This document shows, in pieces, positions 38,307-46,819 of a stretch of DNA of 64,000 nt. The position numbers and the translations under genes were made by a program. Under the pieces are notes generated by a model. The model did no database searches, was not told the DNA's origin, and was given only the letters and a program-made list of their open reading frames with translations. The stretch's first letter is position 1. Every line of letters starts with the position of its first letter. The stretch comes from Luteimonas suaedae (GTDB lineage: Bacteria; Pseudomonadota; Gammaproteobacteria; Xanthomonadales; Xanthomonadaceae). The stretch is taken from contig NZ_VSSP01000002.1 in the NCBI RefSeq assembly GCF_008312895.1, positions 1 to 64,000 on the forward strand, read 5' to 3'.

Positions 38307-38448
38307 GTAGGAGGGGCTTCAGCCCCGATCTGCCGAAGATCGCGGCAAGGAAACCGGAGCACGCGGTGCCGATCGGGAAGCTGAACGGATGGATCATTTT
38401 CCGCGCTCCGCTCGTTCCCCCGGGGGTCGGGGCTGAAGCCCCTCCTAC
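38307..38448. repeat. GTAGGAGGGGCTTCAGCCCC inverted pair
   Basis: GTAGGAGGGGCTTCAGCCCC at the left and its inverse GGGGCTGAAGCCCCTCCTAC at the right, about 100 bases apart. These are GTAG-ended REPs of a different sequence from the 142-bp family. The remainder of 38195-38550 shows nothing else. Confidence 0.85.
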
Positions 38449-38550
38449 AGGGGCGACGGGGCAGGACAAGCCGGCACGATCGCCATGCTGCTCCGCCGCG
38501 CCGCCCGAGACGGCGCGCCGGAACGATCGATCAGCCGCGCGCGGCCGCGC

Positions 38551-38979
38551 TCACTTGATCAGGCGCAGCGCGACCGGATAGCGATAGGCGACGCCTTCGT
38601 TGGCCTTGATCGCAGCGATGATGATGAAGACCAGCGCGGCGATGCCGACGATCAGCATGATCGGAATGACGATGATGAAGCCGATGCCCAGGGTCAGGAT
38701 GCCCACCATGAACAGGATCAGGAACAGCCCGGCCAGGGTGATGTTGAAGTTCAACGCCTCCTTGGCCTGGTCGTCGACGAACGGCATGGTTTCCTTCTTC
38801 ACCAGCCAGATGATCAGCGGCCCCAGGAAGCAACCGATGCCGCCCGCCCAGCCGGTGGTGATCAGGCCGCCCAGCAGCGCCGACAGATGCGCGAACATCG
38901 CCCACTGCCGCTGTTCCGCGCTGATGCCGCTGGTGTTTTCGGACGGTGGCGGTGGCGTGTCTTCATGTGGATCGGTCAT
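38551..38979 (-). CDS. DUF4870 family small membrane protein (second of two)
   Basis: A 142-residue paralogue of the neighbouring DUF4870 gene. A short Pro/Glu-rich N-terminus (MTDPHEDTPPPPSEN) precedes ISAEQRQWAMFAHLSALLGG. Several strongly hydrophobic helices follow (FLGPLIIWLVKK, LAGLFLILFMVGILTLGIGF, IVGIAALVFIIIAAI), and the conserved tail is IKANEGVAYRYPVALRLIK. The DQAKEALNFNITLAG segment matches the family. The start is set at ATG 38979; the longer frame to 39054 has no conserved residues. Function unknown; probably inner membrane. Confidence 0.87.
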   Translation of the reverse strand: MTDPHEDTPPPPSENTSGISAEQRQWAMFAHLSALLGGLITTGWAGGIGCFLGPLIIWLVKKETMPFVDDQAKEALNFNITLAGLFLILFMVGILTLGIGFIIVIPIMLIVGIAALVFIIIAAIKANEGVAYRYPVALRLIK

Positions 38980-39068
38980 GACAACCCCCAGCGCGCCATT
39001 GCGTGCAGGCCGAACGGCAGGCGCGATCCCGGCGGCCGCGGAGCGATGCTCCAATGACCAAGCTTACG

Positions 39069-40442
39069 TCAATCGCCACCGGCGATGGTCATCCGCCCGA
39101 CCAGGATCGAGCCGGTGCGCACGTGCGAGCGCGGATCGATGTCGCTGCCGACGGCCTGGATGTCGCGGAACACGTCCCTGAGATTGCCGGCGACGGTGAT
39201 CCCGTCCACCGCGTGCACGATCTCGCCCCGCTCCACCCAGAACCCGGACGCGCCGCGTGAATAATCGCCCGTGACCGTGTTCACACCCTGCCCCATCAAC
39301 TCCGTCACCACCAGGCCGCGGCCCATGGCGCGCAGCAGGTCCTCGAAGTCACCCGCATTCGCGGCGACCTCCAGGTTGTGCACGCCGCCGGCGTTGGCGG
39401 TCGACTGCAGGCCGAGCTTGCGCGCCGAATAACTGCCGAGCAGGTAGCGCTGCAGCACGCCGTCCTCGACCAGCGCCGACTCCCGCGTCGCCACGCCCTC
39501 GTCGTCGAAGCTGCTGGAGCGGAAGCCGCGCGGCAGCAGCGGGCGCTCGCGGATCGCAAACCAGGACGGGAAGATCCGCTCGCCGGCACTGTCGAGCAGG
39601 AAGCTCGCGCGCCGGTACAGTGCGCCGCCGGACACCGCGCCGAGCAGGTGGCCGACCAGCGAACGCGCCATCTCGGCCGAGAACAGCACCGGGTGCTCGC
39701 CGGTCGGGATCGGGCGCGGAGCCAGCTTCGCCAGCGCGCGTTGCGCCGCCTTGCGGCCGATGGCCACCGGCGACTCCAGGTCCTGTTCGGCCAGGCCGGT
39801 GCTGTACCAGCCGTCGCGTTGCATCGCCTCGCCGCTGCCGGCGATCAGTCCGCAGCCGATGCTGTGCCGGGTATCGCGGCTGGCGCCGGAGAACCCGTGC
39901 GTATTGGCGTAGACGCCCAGCGATTCACCGCTGCCGACCGATGCGCCGTCGGAATTGCCGATGCGGGCGTCGTGTTCGCGCCCGGCGCTCTCGCAGGCCA
40001 GCGCCAACGCAGCCGCGCGCTCGGCGTCGAGCGGCCACGGGTGCCAGGTATCGAAATCGCGGATCTCGGTCGCCATCAGTGCGGCGTCGGCCAGGCCGGC
40101 GGCAGGATCCTCCTCGGTGAACCGGGCGATCGCGCAGGCCTGCTCGACCGTGGCACGCAGGCTCTCCTCGCGCAGGTCGGCGGTGCTGGCGCTGCCCTTG
40201 CGGCCGCCGAAGTACACGGTCAGGCCGATGCCGCGGTCGCGGGTGGCCTCCACCGTCTCCACCTCGCCCAGGCGCACGCCGACGTTGAGGCCGCGCTCCT
40301 CCGAGCACGATACCTCGGCCTGGGAGGCGCCGCCGGCCCGGGCGAGCGCCAGCATGCGCTGCGCGATGTCCTCGAGTTGCGCGATCCGGTCGCGATGGTC
40401 GTCCGGCGCGGTGGCCGATGCGGCGTCGATGGCGGTGTTCAA
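39069..40442 (-). CDS. pmbA: Metalloprotease subunit TldE (PmbA)
   Basis: TldE partners with TldD (tldD is 0.7 kb away) in a heterodimeric peptidase that degrades unfolded peptides and matures microcins; TldE itself lacks the zinc site. The 457-residue protein shows [56 protein letters not shown], and near the C-terminus [20 protein letters not shown] and [31 protein letters not shown]. All are typical of PmbA. The start is a TTG (40442) preceded by AGGAT; no ATG or GTG lies in the right place. It is divergent from darP, as in E. coli. Confidence 0.95.
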   Translation of the reverse strand: MNTAIDAASATAPDDHRDRIAQLEDIAQRMLALARAGGASQAEVSCSEERGLNVGVRLGEVETVEATRDRGIGLTVYFGGRKGSASTADLREESLRATVEQACAIARFTEEDPAAGLADAALMATEIRDFDTWHPWPLDAERAAALALACESAGREHDARIGNSDGASVGSGESLGVYANTHGFSGASRDTRHSIGCGLIAGSGEAMQRDGWYSTGLAEQDLESPVAIGRKAAQRALAKLAPRPIPTGEHPVLFSAEMARSLVGHLLGAVSGGALYRRASFLLDSAGERIFPSWFAIRERPLLPRGFRSSSFDDEGVATRESALVEDGVLQRYLLGSYSARKLGLQSTANAGGVHNLEVAANAGDFEDLLRAMGRGLVVTELMGQGVNTVTGDYSRGASGFWVERGEIVHAVDGITVAGNLRDVFRDIQAVGSDIDPRSHVRTGSILVGRMTIAGGD

Positions 40443-40507
40443 TGGCTTATCCTGTGGTATCGATCGGATTCCCGGACCCGGACGGGCGCGGGAAGGCCGA
40501 ATGTTTC

Positions 40508-41083
40508 ATGACGCCGGCGCGATCTCCATCGCGACCGGCGGCCCTCGCGGACGGACGCATGCGCGGCATCGACGAAGACAGCGGCGAATATCTCGGCCCC
40601 AGCCGCAGCCAGCAGCGGCGCGACGCGCTGGAAGTGCTGGCGCTGGGCGAACGGCTGGTGGCGCTGTCGCCGGCGCAGCTGCAGCAGCTGCCGATTCCCG
40701 ATGCGCTGCTGCCGCATATCCTCGATGCCCAGCGCATCGGCTCGCACATCGCCCGCAAGCGCCAGCTGGCGTTCCTGGCCAAGCAGATGCGGCGCGAGGA
40801 CGACGACACCCTGCATGCCATCCGCGACGCGCTCGACGCCGGCGGCGAGGCGGCGCGCCAGGAGACGGCGCTGCTGCATCGCGCCGAGACCTGGCGCGAG
40901 CGCCTGCTCGACGAAGGCGATACCGCGCTGGCCGAACTGCTGTCCGAACACCCGTCGGCCGACCGCCAGCACCTGCGCCAGCTGGTGCGCAACGCGCTGG
41001 AGGAACGCCGCCGCGACAAGCCGCCGCGGGCGTATCGGGAGCTGTTTAGGCTCCTGCGCGAGATGCTCGCGCAGGAGCCGTGA
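40508..41083 (+). CDS. darP: Ribosome biogenesis factor DarP (YjgA, DUF615)
   Basis: Binds 50S precursors late in assembly. The 191-residue protein has the conserved core [59 protein letters not shown] and a C-terminal [32 protein letters not shown]. The ATG at 40508 is chosen for its GGAAGG upstream and length close to E. coli; ATG 40559 is possible. The last codons GAG CCG and the stop TGA coincide with the terminal GAGCCGTGATTGG of a heptad element, so the native C-terminus was probably cut or replaced. A 14-bp perfect hairpin spans the preceding codons. Confidence 0.94.
   Translation: MTPARSPSRPAALADGRMRGIDEDSGEYLGPSRSQQRRDALEVLALGERLVALSPAQLQQLPIPDALLPHILDAQRIGSHIARKRQLAFLAKQMRREDDDTLHAIRDALDAGGEAARQETALLHRAETWRERLLDEGDTALAELLSEHPSADRQHLRQLVRNALEERRRDKPPRAYRELFRLLREMLAQEP
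41049..41079. other. 14-bp perfect hairpin in the darP C-terminal codons
   Basis: GGCTCCTGCGCGAG, loop ATG, CTCGCGCAGGAGCC. It ends one base before the darP stop and abuts the heptad element. It lacks a T tract but could end transcription or protect the mRNA end. Confidence 0.75.
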
Positions 41084-41175
41084 TTGGGGATTCGTGATTG
41101 GTGATTCGTAAGAGCCGGCCGCACGGGCGGTGGCGCTTTTGCGAATCAAGAATCCCCAATCACCAATCACGGCTC
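41074..41175. repeat. TGATTGG-heptad hairpin element, copy C (darP/tldD)
   Basis: The left terminus GAGCCGTGATTGG includes the darP stop. The right arm (GAATCAAGAATCCCCAATCACC and on) ends AATCACGGCTC, that is GAGCCGTGATTGG on the minus strand, directly after the tldD TGA. It fills the whole space between two convergent genes. Confidence 0.88.
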
Positions 41176-42630
41176 TCAAGCCCGCGTTCCGCCTACCGTC
41201 AGCCGGTCGATCAGCAGCGACGGCTGGCCGACGCCGACCGGTACGCTCTGGCCGTCCTTGCCGCAGACGCCGACGCCGTCGTCGAGGGCGAAGTCGCTGC
41301 CGACCATGGTCACGCGCTGCATGGTCTCGGGGCCGTTGCCGATCAGGGTCGCGCCCTTCACCGGCGCGGTGACCTTGCCGTCCTCGATCAGATAGGCCTC
41401 GGTCGCCGAGAACACGTACTTGCCGCTGGTGATGTCGACCTGGCCGCCGCCGAAGTTGACCGCGTACAGGCCCTTCTTCACCGAGCGGATCATTTCCTCG
41501 CGCTCGTGGTTGCCGGCGAGCATGTAGGTGTTGGTCATGCGCGGCATCACTAGGTGCGCGAACGATTCGCGGCGGCCGTTGCCGGTCGGCTGCGTGCCCA
41601 TCAGCCGGGCGTTGTGGGTGTCCTGCATGTAGCCGACCAGCACGCCGTCCTCGATCAGCGTGGTGCACTGGGTGGGCGTGCCCTCGTCGTCGATGTTGAG
41701 CGAGCCGCGGCGGCCGTCGAGGGTGCCGTCGTCGACGATGGTCACGCCCGGCGCGGCCACCCGCTGGCCCATGCGGCCGGCATAGGTGCTGGTGCCCTTG
41801 CGGTTGAAGTCGCCTTCGAGGCCGTGGCCGACCGCTTCGTGCAGCAGCACGCCCGGCCAGCCGGCACCGAGCACCACCGGCATCACCCCGGCGGGAGCGT
41901 CGACCGCCTCCAGGTTCACCAGCGCCTGCCGCAGCGCCTCGCGCGCGAAGCGTTCGGGCTTGCCGTCGGCCAGCAGTTCCTCGTAGGAATGGCGCCCGCC
42001 ATAGCCGGCATAGCCGGACTCGCGGCGCCCGCCCTGCTCGACGAGCACCTGCACGTTGAGCCGCACCAGCGGCCGCACGTCGCCGGCCAGCACGCCGTCG
42101 CTGCGCGCGACCAGGATGGTGTCGACGGCGCCGCTCAGGCTCACCATCACCTGCTTCACGCGCGGGTCGGCGGCGCGCAGCATCCGGTCGACCCGGCGCA
42201 GCGCCTCGACCTTCACCGCGCTGCCGAGCGCAGCGATCGGGTCTTCCGCGCGGTACAGCGAGCGCCCCTGGCCCGGCACCAGGGCGCGCGCATGGCGGGC
42301 ATCGCCGGCGCGGGCGATCGCGCGCGCCGAGCCGGCCGCGGCCAGCAATGCATCGGCGTTGATCTCGTCGGAGTAGGCGAACCCGGTCTTCTCGCCCGAG
42401 ATCGCGCGCACTCCCACGCCCTGCTCGATCGAGTGCGCGCCATCCTTGACGATGCCATCCTCGACCGTCCAGCTCTCGCGGCGGGTGTGCTGGAAGTACA
42501 GGTCGCCGAAATCGACGCCGGGGCCCAGCAAGGCGCCGAAGGCGCATTCCAGGCCGCCGCCGTCGAGTCCGGCGGGCTGCAGCAGGCGGGACTCGGCGAG
42601 CGCGAGGGGATCTTGGGAGGGATTGGTCAT
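41176..42630 (-). CDS. tldD: Metalloprotease TldD
   Basis: Catalytic, zinc-bearing subunit of the TldD/TldE peptidase. The 484-residue protein contains the HExxxH motif in [22 protein letters not shown] (about residue 270), upstream [26 protein letters not shown] and C-terminal [27 protein letters not shown], with [34 protein letters not shown] 42630 starts the conserved region. The order maf-rng-yhdP-tldD on one strand matches E. coli; a 142-bp GTAG element lies between yhdP and tldD. Its stop directly abuts a heptad element. Confidence 0.97.
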   Translation of the reverse strand: MTNPSQDPLALAESRLLQPAGLDGGGLECAFGALLGPGVDFGDLYFQHTRRESWTVEDGIVKDGAHSIEQGVGVRAISGEKTGFAYSDEINADALLAAAGSARAIARAGDARHARALVPGQGRSLYRAEDPIAALGSAVKVEALRRVDRMLRAADPRVKQVMVSLSGAVDTILVARSDGVLAGDVRPLVRLNVQVLVEQGGRRESGYAGYGGRHSYEELLADGKPERFAREALRQALVNLEAVDAPAGVMPVVLGAGWPGVLLHEAVGHGLEGDFNRKGTSTYAGRMGQRVAAPGVTIVDDGTLDGRRGSLNIDDEGTPTQCTTLIEDGVLVGYMQDTHNARLMGTQPTGNGRRESFAHLVMPRMTNTYMLAGNHEREEMIRSVKKGLYAVNFGGGQVDITSGKYVFSATEAYLIEDGKVTAPVKGATLIGNGPETMQRVTMVGSDFALDDGVGVCGKDGQSVPVGVGQPSLLIDRLTVGGTRA

Positions 42631-42673
42631 GGCATCGATCTGGGGCTGATGATGTGAATGGCAAGGGAGATTC

Positions 42674-42815
42674 GTAGGAGCGCCCCATGGGCGCGATGCC
42701 GCGGGTGCCCGCAGGATCCGGTGGATGCCGCGATTCCGGACCGGCAGGCGCTCCGGTTACCGGAATTCGCGGGCGGCGAAATGCCCGCGGCATCGCGCCC
42801 ATGGGGCGCTCCTAC
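42674..42815 (+). repeat. 142-bp GTAG/CTAC element, copy 4, supplying the yhdP stop
   Basis: GTAGGAGCGCCCCATGGGCG to CCCATGGGGCGCTCCTAC with the full conserved core. On the minus strand its terminal GTAG provides the in-frame TAG (42812-42814) of yhdP. Confidence 0.9.
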
Positions 42816-45800
42816 GGAGGGGCGGGGGGATCGCGCTCGGCGACGCGCGGCTCGCGGCGCACCACCTCCACCTTCGGCTCCTTCCAGGGGCCGCTGACGT
42901 GATAGGTGGTGGCGCCCAGCCCGCTCAGCGGCTTCTTCAGCACCGCGTTGGCGACCGCTCCGACCGCGGCACCGACCGGACCGCCGGCGATCGCGCCGAC
43001 CGCGGTCAGCAGGTTGGCGGATTTCGGGAACACGTCGATGGTCTGGTCGTAGGTCTGCGCACGCAGGTCGGCGCTGCCGGCGATGCGGATCTCGGCTGCG
43101 GGGCCGTCGATGACCAGATCGTCGCTGCTCGCACGGCCCTGCCCGAAACGCACCTGGCCGCCGATACGGTTGAAGGCGAAGCCCTTGTCGAAGAAGTCGC
43201 GGAAATCGAGGGTGAGGCGGCGCGGCAGCTCCGCCACGCTGAGCAATCCGAGCACGCGGCCGGCGCCGGGGTCGATCTCCACCAGTTGGCCGTCCTTCAC
43301 CCGCAGCGCGAGCGTTCCCTGCAGCGCATCGGCGCGAAACCGCGCCGGACTGCCCGGCCAGGCAGCGTCCAGCTGGACGCTGCCGTCGCCGCCGAGGATG
43401 CGCCCGCCCTGTCCCAATCCCGCCAGCAGCGCGCCGAAATCGCGGCTGGCGATATCGAACTTCAACTGGGTGCGCTCGTCGGTGCCGCGCCCGCGCCAAT
43501 CGCCGCTCGCGTCGATGCGCTGCTTCGGCGCGCGCGTCTGAAGTTGTTCGATCCGCAGGCCGTCGGGCAGCGGACGGGTCCGCAGGCCGGCCTCGCCGAG
43601 GACGGCATCGTTCAGCCGCAGGTCGTCGACCACGAGATCGATCGGCGGGATCTCCGCAGGATTCGTGCTGTCGATGGTCGCCGCCTCGTCTTCGGCGGCG
43701 GCGGACGCCTGCACCGCCGCTGCAGCGCTGCGCCAGTGCAGGCGCTGCAGCCGGCCACCCACGGTGCCGCCAGCCGCCTGCGGCAACGACAGGCTGCCGA
43801 CCAGCGCCGGCCCGTCGAAGCGCAGCGAAGTGACGCCGTCGCTGGCCCTGGCGCCCCGGATGCGGGTGTCGGCGAAGGCGCCACCGAGCAACAACAGGCG
43901 ATCGATCGCAAGGTCGACACGCTGCAGCGAGAACCCTTCCCTGCTGCCGTCGCCGTCGGCGCCGCCACCCGCCGCGAGGCCGATCCAGTCCATCGCCGCC
44001 AGCACCGGCGTATGCCCGCTGACGACCAGGCCGGACGCCGGCGGCGCCGCTGCCGCACCGCCTCCGAGCGCCACGTCGACCCCGGTACGCCCGCTGCCGC
44101 TGCGCGCCCGCAGCGCCATGCGCTGGCCCAGGCGCACCGCGAGCTCGCCGGCCTCTAGCGGCAGGGTCATCTCGATCAGGCTCGGCAGCGGGGTCGCGGC
44201 CGCCTTGTCCAGCGGTGCCGGCAGGTCCAGCGTGGTGCCGACGAGATCCGACCGTAGCCGCAGACGTCCGGCCGCGGTCGCCGACGATGTTTCGGGCGCC
44301 GGCGGCAGCAGCGAAGGCGGCGAGGACGAACGCGACCGGGGTACCGAGACCGCCACCGTCCAGTCCGAACGCCCCCGCACGTGCGGGCGCAGCCAACCCA
44401 TTTCCGGCGCCCGCGCGAGCAGTTGCGCGGCATCGATCGCCGTGCGCAACTCCGCCTCGAAGGCCTGCACCGGATCGCGCACGTGGCCGTCGCCGGCGCG
44501 CAGCGCGAGGAGGCCGGCGCGGTCCTCGTGCAGCGTGCGCAACCCGTCGGCGATGAAACCTTCCTGATCGTAGTGCGCGTCGCCGCGTACGTCGTCGAGG
44601 GCCAGGCCCCATTCCGATTCGCGGGCGCGCACGCCCTGCAGCTCGACATTGCCGCCGATCTTCGGCCTGCCGCGGTCGCTGCCGTGCATCGGCAGGGTCA
44701 TGGCGAAGGTCGCCGCGACCGGGCCGGCGACCGACAGGCCATCGAGCGCGTCGCCGTGCATCGCCTGCAGCGGGCTGCCGCGCAGCAGCGCCAGCAATGC
44801 GGCGGCATCGGTCCGGGTGCGGGCACTGGCGCCCAGTTCGGCCCGACCGAAATGCGCGATGCCGGCGGTGAGGTCGGCGAATGCCACGTCCGCGATCGCG
44901 CCGGCGCCGCGCAGGTCGAAGCCGTCGGCGATGAACCGTACCAGCCCCGTCAATCGTTCGACCGCCGGCCAGTCCGGCTGGAACTTGACTTCCATCCCGG
45001 CGAGCCCGGCCTCCGCATGGAACAGCCCCGGCGCCGGACGCCCGCCGTCGGCCAGGAATGGCCAGTCGTCCAGGTCGCCCGACACCAGGGCGCGCCCGTT
45101 GCGCACGGTGCCGCCGACCAGCGCGGTATCCAGCCAGTCGACCGTGGCCTCCGGCATCCTGTGACGCACCCAGAACCGCTTCGCCACCGACACCTGCGCA
45201 TCGTCCAGCTGCGCCGCCAGGTCGATCCGCGGGCGCCCGCCGTTGGCCGTGAACCGCAATCCGCCGCGCACGTCGGCACCGTAGCCATCTCCCTGCAGGC
45301 GCAGCGCCGGCGTCTGCAACACCCAGTCGCCGTCTTCGCGCCAAGCCGCCACGTCTCCGCGCAGCGATAGCTGGTGCGGGTCGCCAAACCCGGCCGGCCA
45401 GTCGAAGCGCAACTCCGCCTCCGGGTCGAAGGTGAAGCCGATGCCGCGCGCATCCCCGTGCAGGCTGCCGCGCAGGCCGCTCAGGCCGGGCCGGTCGCCG
45501 ACGCTGGCGAATGCCAGGCCGTCGATCCGCGCCTGCAGGCGCAATCGGCCGTTGCGTTCGCCCGCGACTTCGACGTCGTCGAGCACCGCGTCGGGCCGCG
45601 CCTGCCGCAACCACTGGCGCAGCACCGGCGGCACGCGGTCGCTCAACGGCAGCAGCGCCAGCAACGGCCCGGCATCGATGTGTTCGGCGGCGACGGCATA
45701 GTGCTGGCCGGCTGCGACCAGCAAGCCGTCCAGCGACTGCGTCGTGTCGCCCATGGTGACGCGCAGGTGCGGCGCATCCAGGCGCCAACCCGACGCCATT

Positions 45801-46705
45801 GCGGCCCAACGCATTCGCGCCTCGACCCGCGCGAACGCGACCCGCGTCGCTTCCGCCTCGCCGTCGTGGCGCGCGCGCAGGCCGATGTCGTCCAGCGCGG
45901 CGTGGGCAGTCACCCCGGCGACACGGTTGTCGTGCAATGTCGCCCACACATCGATCCGGCCATGCCCACCGTCGACCGAGATGCCGGCATGGCGCAGCAA
46001 CGGCGACCACTGTGCGAGATCGGCCGCGTCCAGTGCCGCGTACAGGCGCCCGTCGCCGCGATCGCGCGTCAGTTCCAACGCCGCCTGCAGCGGCGCCTCG
46101 GCGCCTTCCATCCATGCACGGGCCGCCGCGCGCACATGGTCGCCGTCGACGCGCAGGCGCAGGTCGATCCGCGGCACCGTGGCCTCGATCTCCAGGCCGG
46201 GCGCATGCACCGTCAGGCTGCCGCCGATCACCTGCAATTCGCCCAGACGCTGCAGCGCGTCGAACGGATCGCCTTCATCGTCGCGGTCGCGCTGTCCCGG
46301 CAGGCCGCGCACGCGCCAGCGGCCCTCGTCGTCGCGTTCGAGCGTCAGGGCCAGATCGCGCAGGCGCAGCTCGGTCAGCGAGCGCCCCGGCAGCAGCCCC
46401 CCGTACTGCGCCACCAGCACCTCCGCGGCGCCGACATGCACCGCGTCGGGCCCGTCGCCGATGCGCAGGCCATCGAGCCGCAACAGCGGGCCACGCCGGG
46501 TCCATTCGGTCTCGAGCCGGTCGAAGGCGATGGCGCGCCCGGCGCGCTCGCCCAGCCAGTCCGCGACCCGCTGCGGATGCCGCTCCACCAGCGGCAGCAT
46601 CTGGCTGGTGATGCCGGCGGCCAGCGCCATCAGCACCAGCACGACCGCCAGCACCAGCCACAGGCCACGGCGCAACAGGCGCAGACGATGGCGCACAATG
46701 CTCAT
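42812..46705 (-). CDS. yhdP: AsmA-like envelope protein YhdP (TIGR02099)
   Basis: A 1297-residue AsmA-family protein. A single N-terminal membrane helix (LWLVLAVVLVLMALAAG, about residues 15-31) anchors a very long periplasmic beta-rich region of the DUF3971/AsmA-like type. In E. coli YhdP, with TamB and YdbH, carries phospholipids between inner and outer membrane. The C-terminal part with RRLTLDFRDFFDKGFAFNRIGGQVRFGQG and ADLRAQTYDQTIDVFP...LTAVGAIAGGPVGAAVGAVANAVL is the most conserved. The stop TAG comes from the GTAG end of the adjacent repeat, so the extreme C-terminus (ERDPPAPP) may be altered. The start codon overlaps a 12-bp hairpin. Confidence 0.94.
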   Translation of the reverse strand: MSIVRHRLRLLRRGLWLVLAVVLVLMALAAGITSQMLPLVERHPQRVADWLGERAGRAIAFDRLETEWTRRGPLLRLDGLRIGDGPDAVHVGAAEVLVAQYGGLLPGRSLTELRLRDLALTLERDDEGRWRVRGLPGQRDRDDEGDPFDALQRLGELQVIGGSLTVHAPGLEIEATVPRIDLRLRVDGDHVRAAARAWMEGAEAPLQAALELTRDRGDGRLYAALDAADLAQWSPLLRHAGISVDGGHGRIDVWATLHDNRVAGVTAHAALDDIGLRARHDGEAEATRVAFARVEARMRWAAMASGWRLDAPHLRVTMGDTTQSLDGLLVAAGQHYAVAAEHIDAGPLLALLPLSDRVPPVLRQWLRQARPDAVLDDVEVAGERNGRLRLQARIDGLAFASVGDRPGLSGLRGSLHGDARGIGFTFDPEAELRFDWPAGFGDPHQLSLRGDVAAWREDGDWVLQTPALRLQGDGYGADVRGGLRFTANGGRPRIDLAAQLDDAQVSVAKRFWVRHRMPEATVDWLDTALVGGTVRNGRALVSGDLDDWPFLADGGRPAPGLFHAEAGLAGMEVKFQPDWPAVERLTGLVRFIADGFDLRGAGAIADVAFADLTAGIAHFGRAELGASARTRTDAAALLALLRGSPLQAMHGDALDGLSVAGPVAATFAMTLPMHGSDRGRPKIGGNVELQGVRARESEWGLALDDVRGDAHYDQEGFIADGLRTLHEDRAGLLALRAGDGHVRDPVQAFEAELRTAIDAAQLLARAPEMGWLRPHVRGRSDWTVAVSVPRSRSSSPPSLLPPAPETSSATAAGRLRLRSDLVGTTLDLPAPLDKAAATPLPSLIEMTLPLEAGELAVRLGQRMALRARSGSGRTGVDVALGGGAAAAPPASGLVVSGHTPVLAAMDWIGLAAGGGADGDGSREGFSLQRVDLAIDRLLLLGGAFADTRIRGARASDGVTSLRFDGPALVGSLSLPQAAGGTVGGRLQRLHWRSAAAAVQASAAAEDEAATIDSTNPAEIPPIDLVVDDLRLNDAVLGEAGLRTRPLPDGLRIEQLQTRAPKQRIDASGDWRGRGTDERTQLKFDIASRDFGALLAGLGQGGRILGGDGSVQLDAAWPGSPARFRADALQGTLALRVKDGQLVEIDPGAGRVLGLLSVAELPRRLTLDFRDFFDKGFAFNRIGGQVRFGQGRASSDDLVIDGPAAEIRIAGSADLRAQTYDQTIDVFPKSANLLTAVGAIAGGPVGAAVGAVANAVLKKPLSGLGATTYHVSGPWKEPKVEVVRREPRVAERDPPAPP

Positions 46706-46728
46706 CGGCGGGCTGCGCCCGCCGATGA
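46702..46728. other. 12-bp perfect hairpin over the yhdP start codon
   Basis: TCATCGGCGGGC, loop TGC, GCCCGCCGATGA; the minus-strand yhdP ATG (46703-46705) is in one arm. It abuts heptad element copy D. Possible translation control or insertion target. Confidence 0.75.
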
Positions 46729-46729
46729 C

Positions 46730-46819
46730 GTGATTGGTGATTCGTGATTGGTGATTCGTCGGGAACGCGACGCGTCCCGCTCTTCACGAATCACGAATGA
46801 CGAATCACCAATCACGGCC
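46730..46819. repeat. TGATTGG-heptad hairpin element, copy D (rng/yhdP)
   Basis: Left arm GTGATTGGTGATTCGTGATT and on; right arm CACGAATCACGAATGACGAA and on, ending CACGG. On the minus strand it begins GGCCGTGATTGG immediately after the rng TAG. Confidence 0.88.

Noticed and set aside
42627-46115. A 1162-residue minus-strand frame and several long plus-strand frames across yhdP
   Set aside because: Arg/Ala/Pro-rich composition without domains; they are shadows of yhdP, whose membrane anchor and AsmA-like segments are clear.
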